A stretch of DNA of 64,000 bases from contig JAFQVJ010000044.1 in the NCBI GenBank assembly GCA_017408025.1, positions 62,001 through 126,000 of the forward strand, in the 5' to 3' direction. The notes beneath the pieces are model-generated. The model saw only the letters and a program-made list of their open reading frames with translations. It was not told the DNA's origin and made no database searches. The first letter of the stretch is position 1. Each line of letters begins with the position of its first letter. Made by a program: the position numbers and the translations under genes. Of the stretch, positions 62,783 to 64,000 are shown in pieces. The stretch is from Lachnospiraceae bacterium. Lineage in GTDB: Bacteria > Bacillota > Clostridia > Lachnospirales > Lachnospiraceae.

Positions 62783-64000
62783 CTATATGTTAAACACTTT
62801 AACACTATTTTCAAGCTCATCTGCGATTGTGCGAAGATGTGCTGCATTGCCCGACATTTCCTGAATGGTTGCATTAACCTCTGTTGCAGATGCAGACGTT
62901 TCTTCAGTACTTGCTGCATTTTCCTCAGCAATAGCTGAAAGGTTTTGAACAATATCAACTACTGTCACTCTAGACTCCTCAAGTCTCTTTGTAGCCTCTG
63001 AAATAGTTTCAATGTCTCTTCTAGACTGTGAAATTCCTTCAATAACACCTGTTACTACCTGATCAGTCTTTTCAACCATCTCATTCTGCTTAGCCATAAT
63101 ATCCTTAACCTCAGTCATGATTTCGACTTCTTTGTGAGATGCAGCCATAAGCTCTGAGACTATAGCTTCAATCTGAAGTGCAGATTCATTTGATTGTTCA
63201 GCCAGCTTCTGAATCTGAGCTGCTACAACTGCGAAGCCTCTTCCCTGCTCGCCTGCTCTAGCTGCCTCAATACTAGCGTTAAGAGAAAGCAGATTTGTTT
63301 CATCCGCTATAGATGTAATAAGACGAACTGCCTCACTAATCTTCTGTACTGATTCATTTGTTATATTAGTCTGATTATATATAACATCAAGTGAATCCAT
63401 CGCTTTATCATTAACAGTGCTAAGTTCCTTAAGTATGTCTGTCGCCTCGTTACCCTGAGCCTCCATATTATTGGCCTTTTCGTGAAGCTTTTCGATATTA
63501 TCCGTTGTCTCATCAATCATTCTACCCATAACAATAACATTCTCTGTTGCCTTCTGAGTATCATTAGCCTGTGATGTAGCTCCCTCAGCAATTTCATTTA
63601 TAGCCTTCTCAACCTGTTCCACCGCTATAGTAGTCTCTGCCGCTCCATCGCTGAGAACATTGGATGATTCTTTAACTTCTCCACTCTTCCCTACAATATC
63701 TGTTACCATGGCACCAAGCTTATCCTTAAGATTTTTTATAGATTTAACAATGTCACCTGTCTCATCCTTATTTTTAAGAATATTCTGATCGATATCAATG
63801 GCAAGGTTACCATCTGCAAGCTCCTCCAATGTTGCCACACCATATGATATTCTCTTTGACATCTTAGATGCTGCCACAAAAATAAAGACTACACATACCA
63901 CAACGCCAACTACACCAACTATCATTATAATTGAAAGGATTGTCATTATTTCAGCACTGACATCATCAGCACTCTTACCTGCGAAAACCATACCTACTGG
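62783..64000 (-). CDS. methyl-accepting chemotaxis protein (5' end outside window)
   Basis: The C-terminal 405 residues are visible; the frame is open to the end of the window. A membrane segment (residues about 20-42 of the visible part) leads into a HAMP domain (MSKRISYGVATLEELADGNLAI) and a long signalling domain. The hairpin tip is DETNLLSLNASIEAARAGE-like, with GRGFAVVAAQIQKLAEQ, the conserved CheA/CheW contact region. The sensor domain lies beyond base 64000. The preceding visible PVGMVFAG fits the end of a periplasmic-type domain. Confidence 0.93.
   Translation of the reverse strand, partial: PVGMVFAGKSADDVSAEIMTILSIIMIVGVVGVVVCVVFIFVAASKMSKRISYGVATLEELADGNLAIDIDQNILKNKDETGDIVKSIKNLKDKLGAMVTDIVGKSGEVKESSNVLSDGAAETTIAVEQVEKAINEIAEGATSQANDTQKATENVIVMGRMIDETTDNIEKLHEKANNMEAQGNEATDILKELSTVNDKAMDSLDVIYNQTNITNESVQKISEAVRLITSIADETNLLSLNASIEAARAGEQGRGFAVVAAQIQKLAEQSNESALQIEAIVSELMAASHKEVEIMTEVKDIMAKQNEMVEKTDQVVTGVIEGISQSRRDIETISEATKRLEESRVTVVDIVQNLSAIAEENAASTEETSASATEVNATIQEMSGNAAHLRTIADELENSVKVFNI

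Noticed and set aside
1-64000. Many plus-strand frames of 60-230 codons (for example 61524-62225, 3233-3778 and 1326-1733)
   Set aside because: All lie opposite well-supported minus-strand genes, lack ribosome sites and have no family resemblance.
1-64000. CRISPR array, prophage, insertion sequence or integrase genes
   Set aside because: I saw no regularly spaced direct repeats with unique spacers and no transposase, integrase or phage structural genes on either strand.

Overview
The window is a stretch of a low-G+C Firmicutes chromosome, most likely Lachnospiraceae (Clostridia). This rests on the nusA-ylxR-ylxQ-infB operon layout, strong GGAGG-type ribosome sites, an EssC/WXG100 secretion locus of the Firmicutes type, and SdpRI and LytTR/GHKL modules. 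I cannot fix the genus. All 53 protein genes and the one tRNA gene I can support lie on the minus strand, so gene order below follows falling coordinates in the direction of transcription.

Region by region from the left end: (a) 1-2169, the 5' part of a MacB-like ATPase-permease fusion. (b) 2170-2592, a non-coding structured stretch bounded by two copies of a palindromic repeat. (c) 2593-9898, amino-acid synthesis: serA, serC, and a leuB-ilvD-ilvB operon with a clear promoter and a dyad operator candidate. (d) 10173-31568, a 14-gene type VII (WXG100/EssC) secretion locus. It carries three WXG100 substrates, a YukD ubiquitin-like protein, an FHA-EssC motor and a zinc-ribbon membrane protein. 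It also carries an SLH-like lipoprotein, two large exported proteins with a C-terminal membrane anchor, and a complete phospho-signalling set (Ser/Thr kinase, PP2C phosphatase, FHA protein). (e) 31790-43894, housekeeping: pnp, rpsO, an SH3-NlpC/P60 hydrolase, and the nusA operon (rimP-nusA-ylxR-ylxQ-infB-rbfA-nrnA-truB-ribF). (f) 44007-44078, tRNA-Glu(CTC). (g) 44195-48691, exported and accessory genes: a phosphodiester glycosidase, an LRR-transglutaminase lipoprotein and an Asp/Glu racemase. (h) 48811-60104, an envelope-stress or peptide-response block: sdpRI, a two-ATPase/two-permease ABC exporter, a GHKL-LytTR pair, and an FtsX-type ABC exporter with a NarL-type two-component system. (i) 60193-64000, a DUF4846 protein, cdd, trxB and a truncated chemotaxis receptor.

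The most interesting part is region (d). EssC, YukD and the WXG100 proteins identify a type VII secretion system, but no EsaA, EssA or classical EssB/YukC gene is present in the window. In their place are an apparently active kinase with the EssB-like kinase-membrane-exterior layout, plus PP2C and FHA partners, and large Ig-like, coiled-coil and SLH-like envelope proteins. I infer a phospho-regulated variant secretion machine. The two small repeat families described below (one beside transcription terminators, one confined to the secretion locus) are the other unexplained signals.
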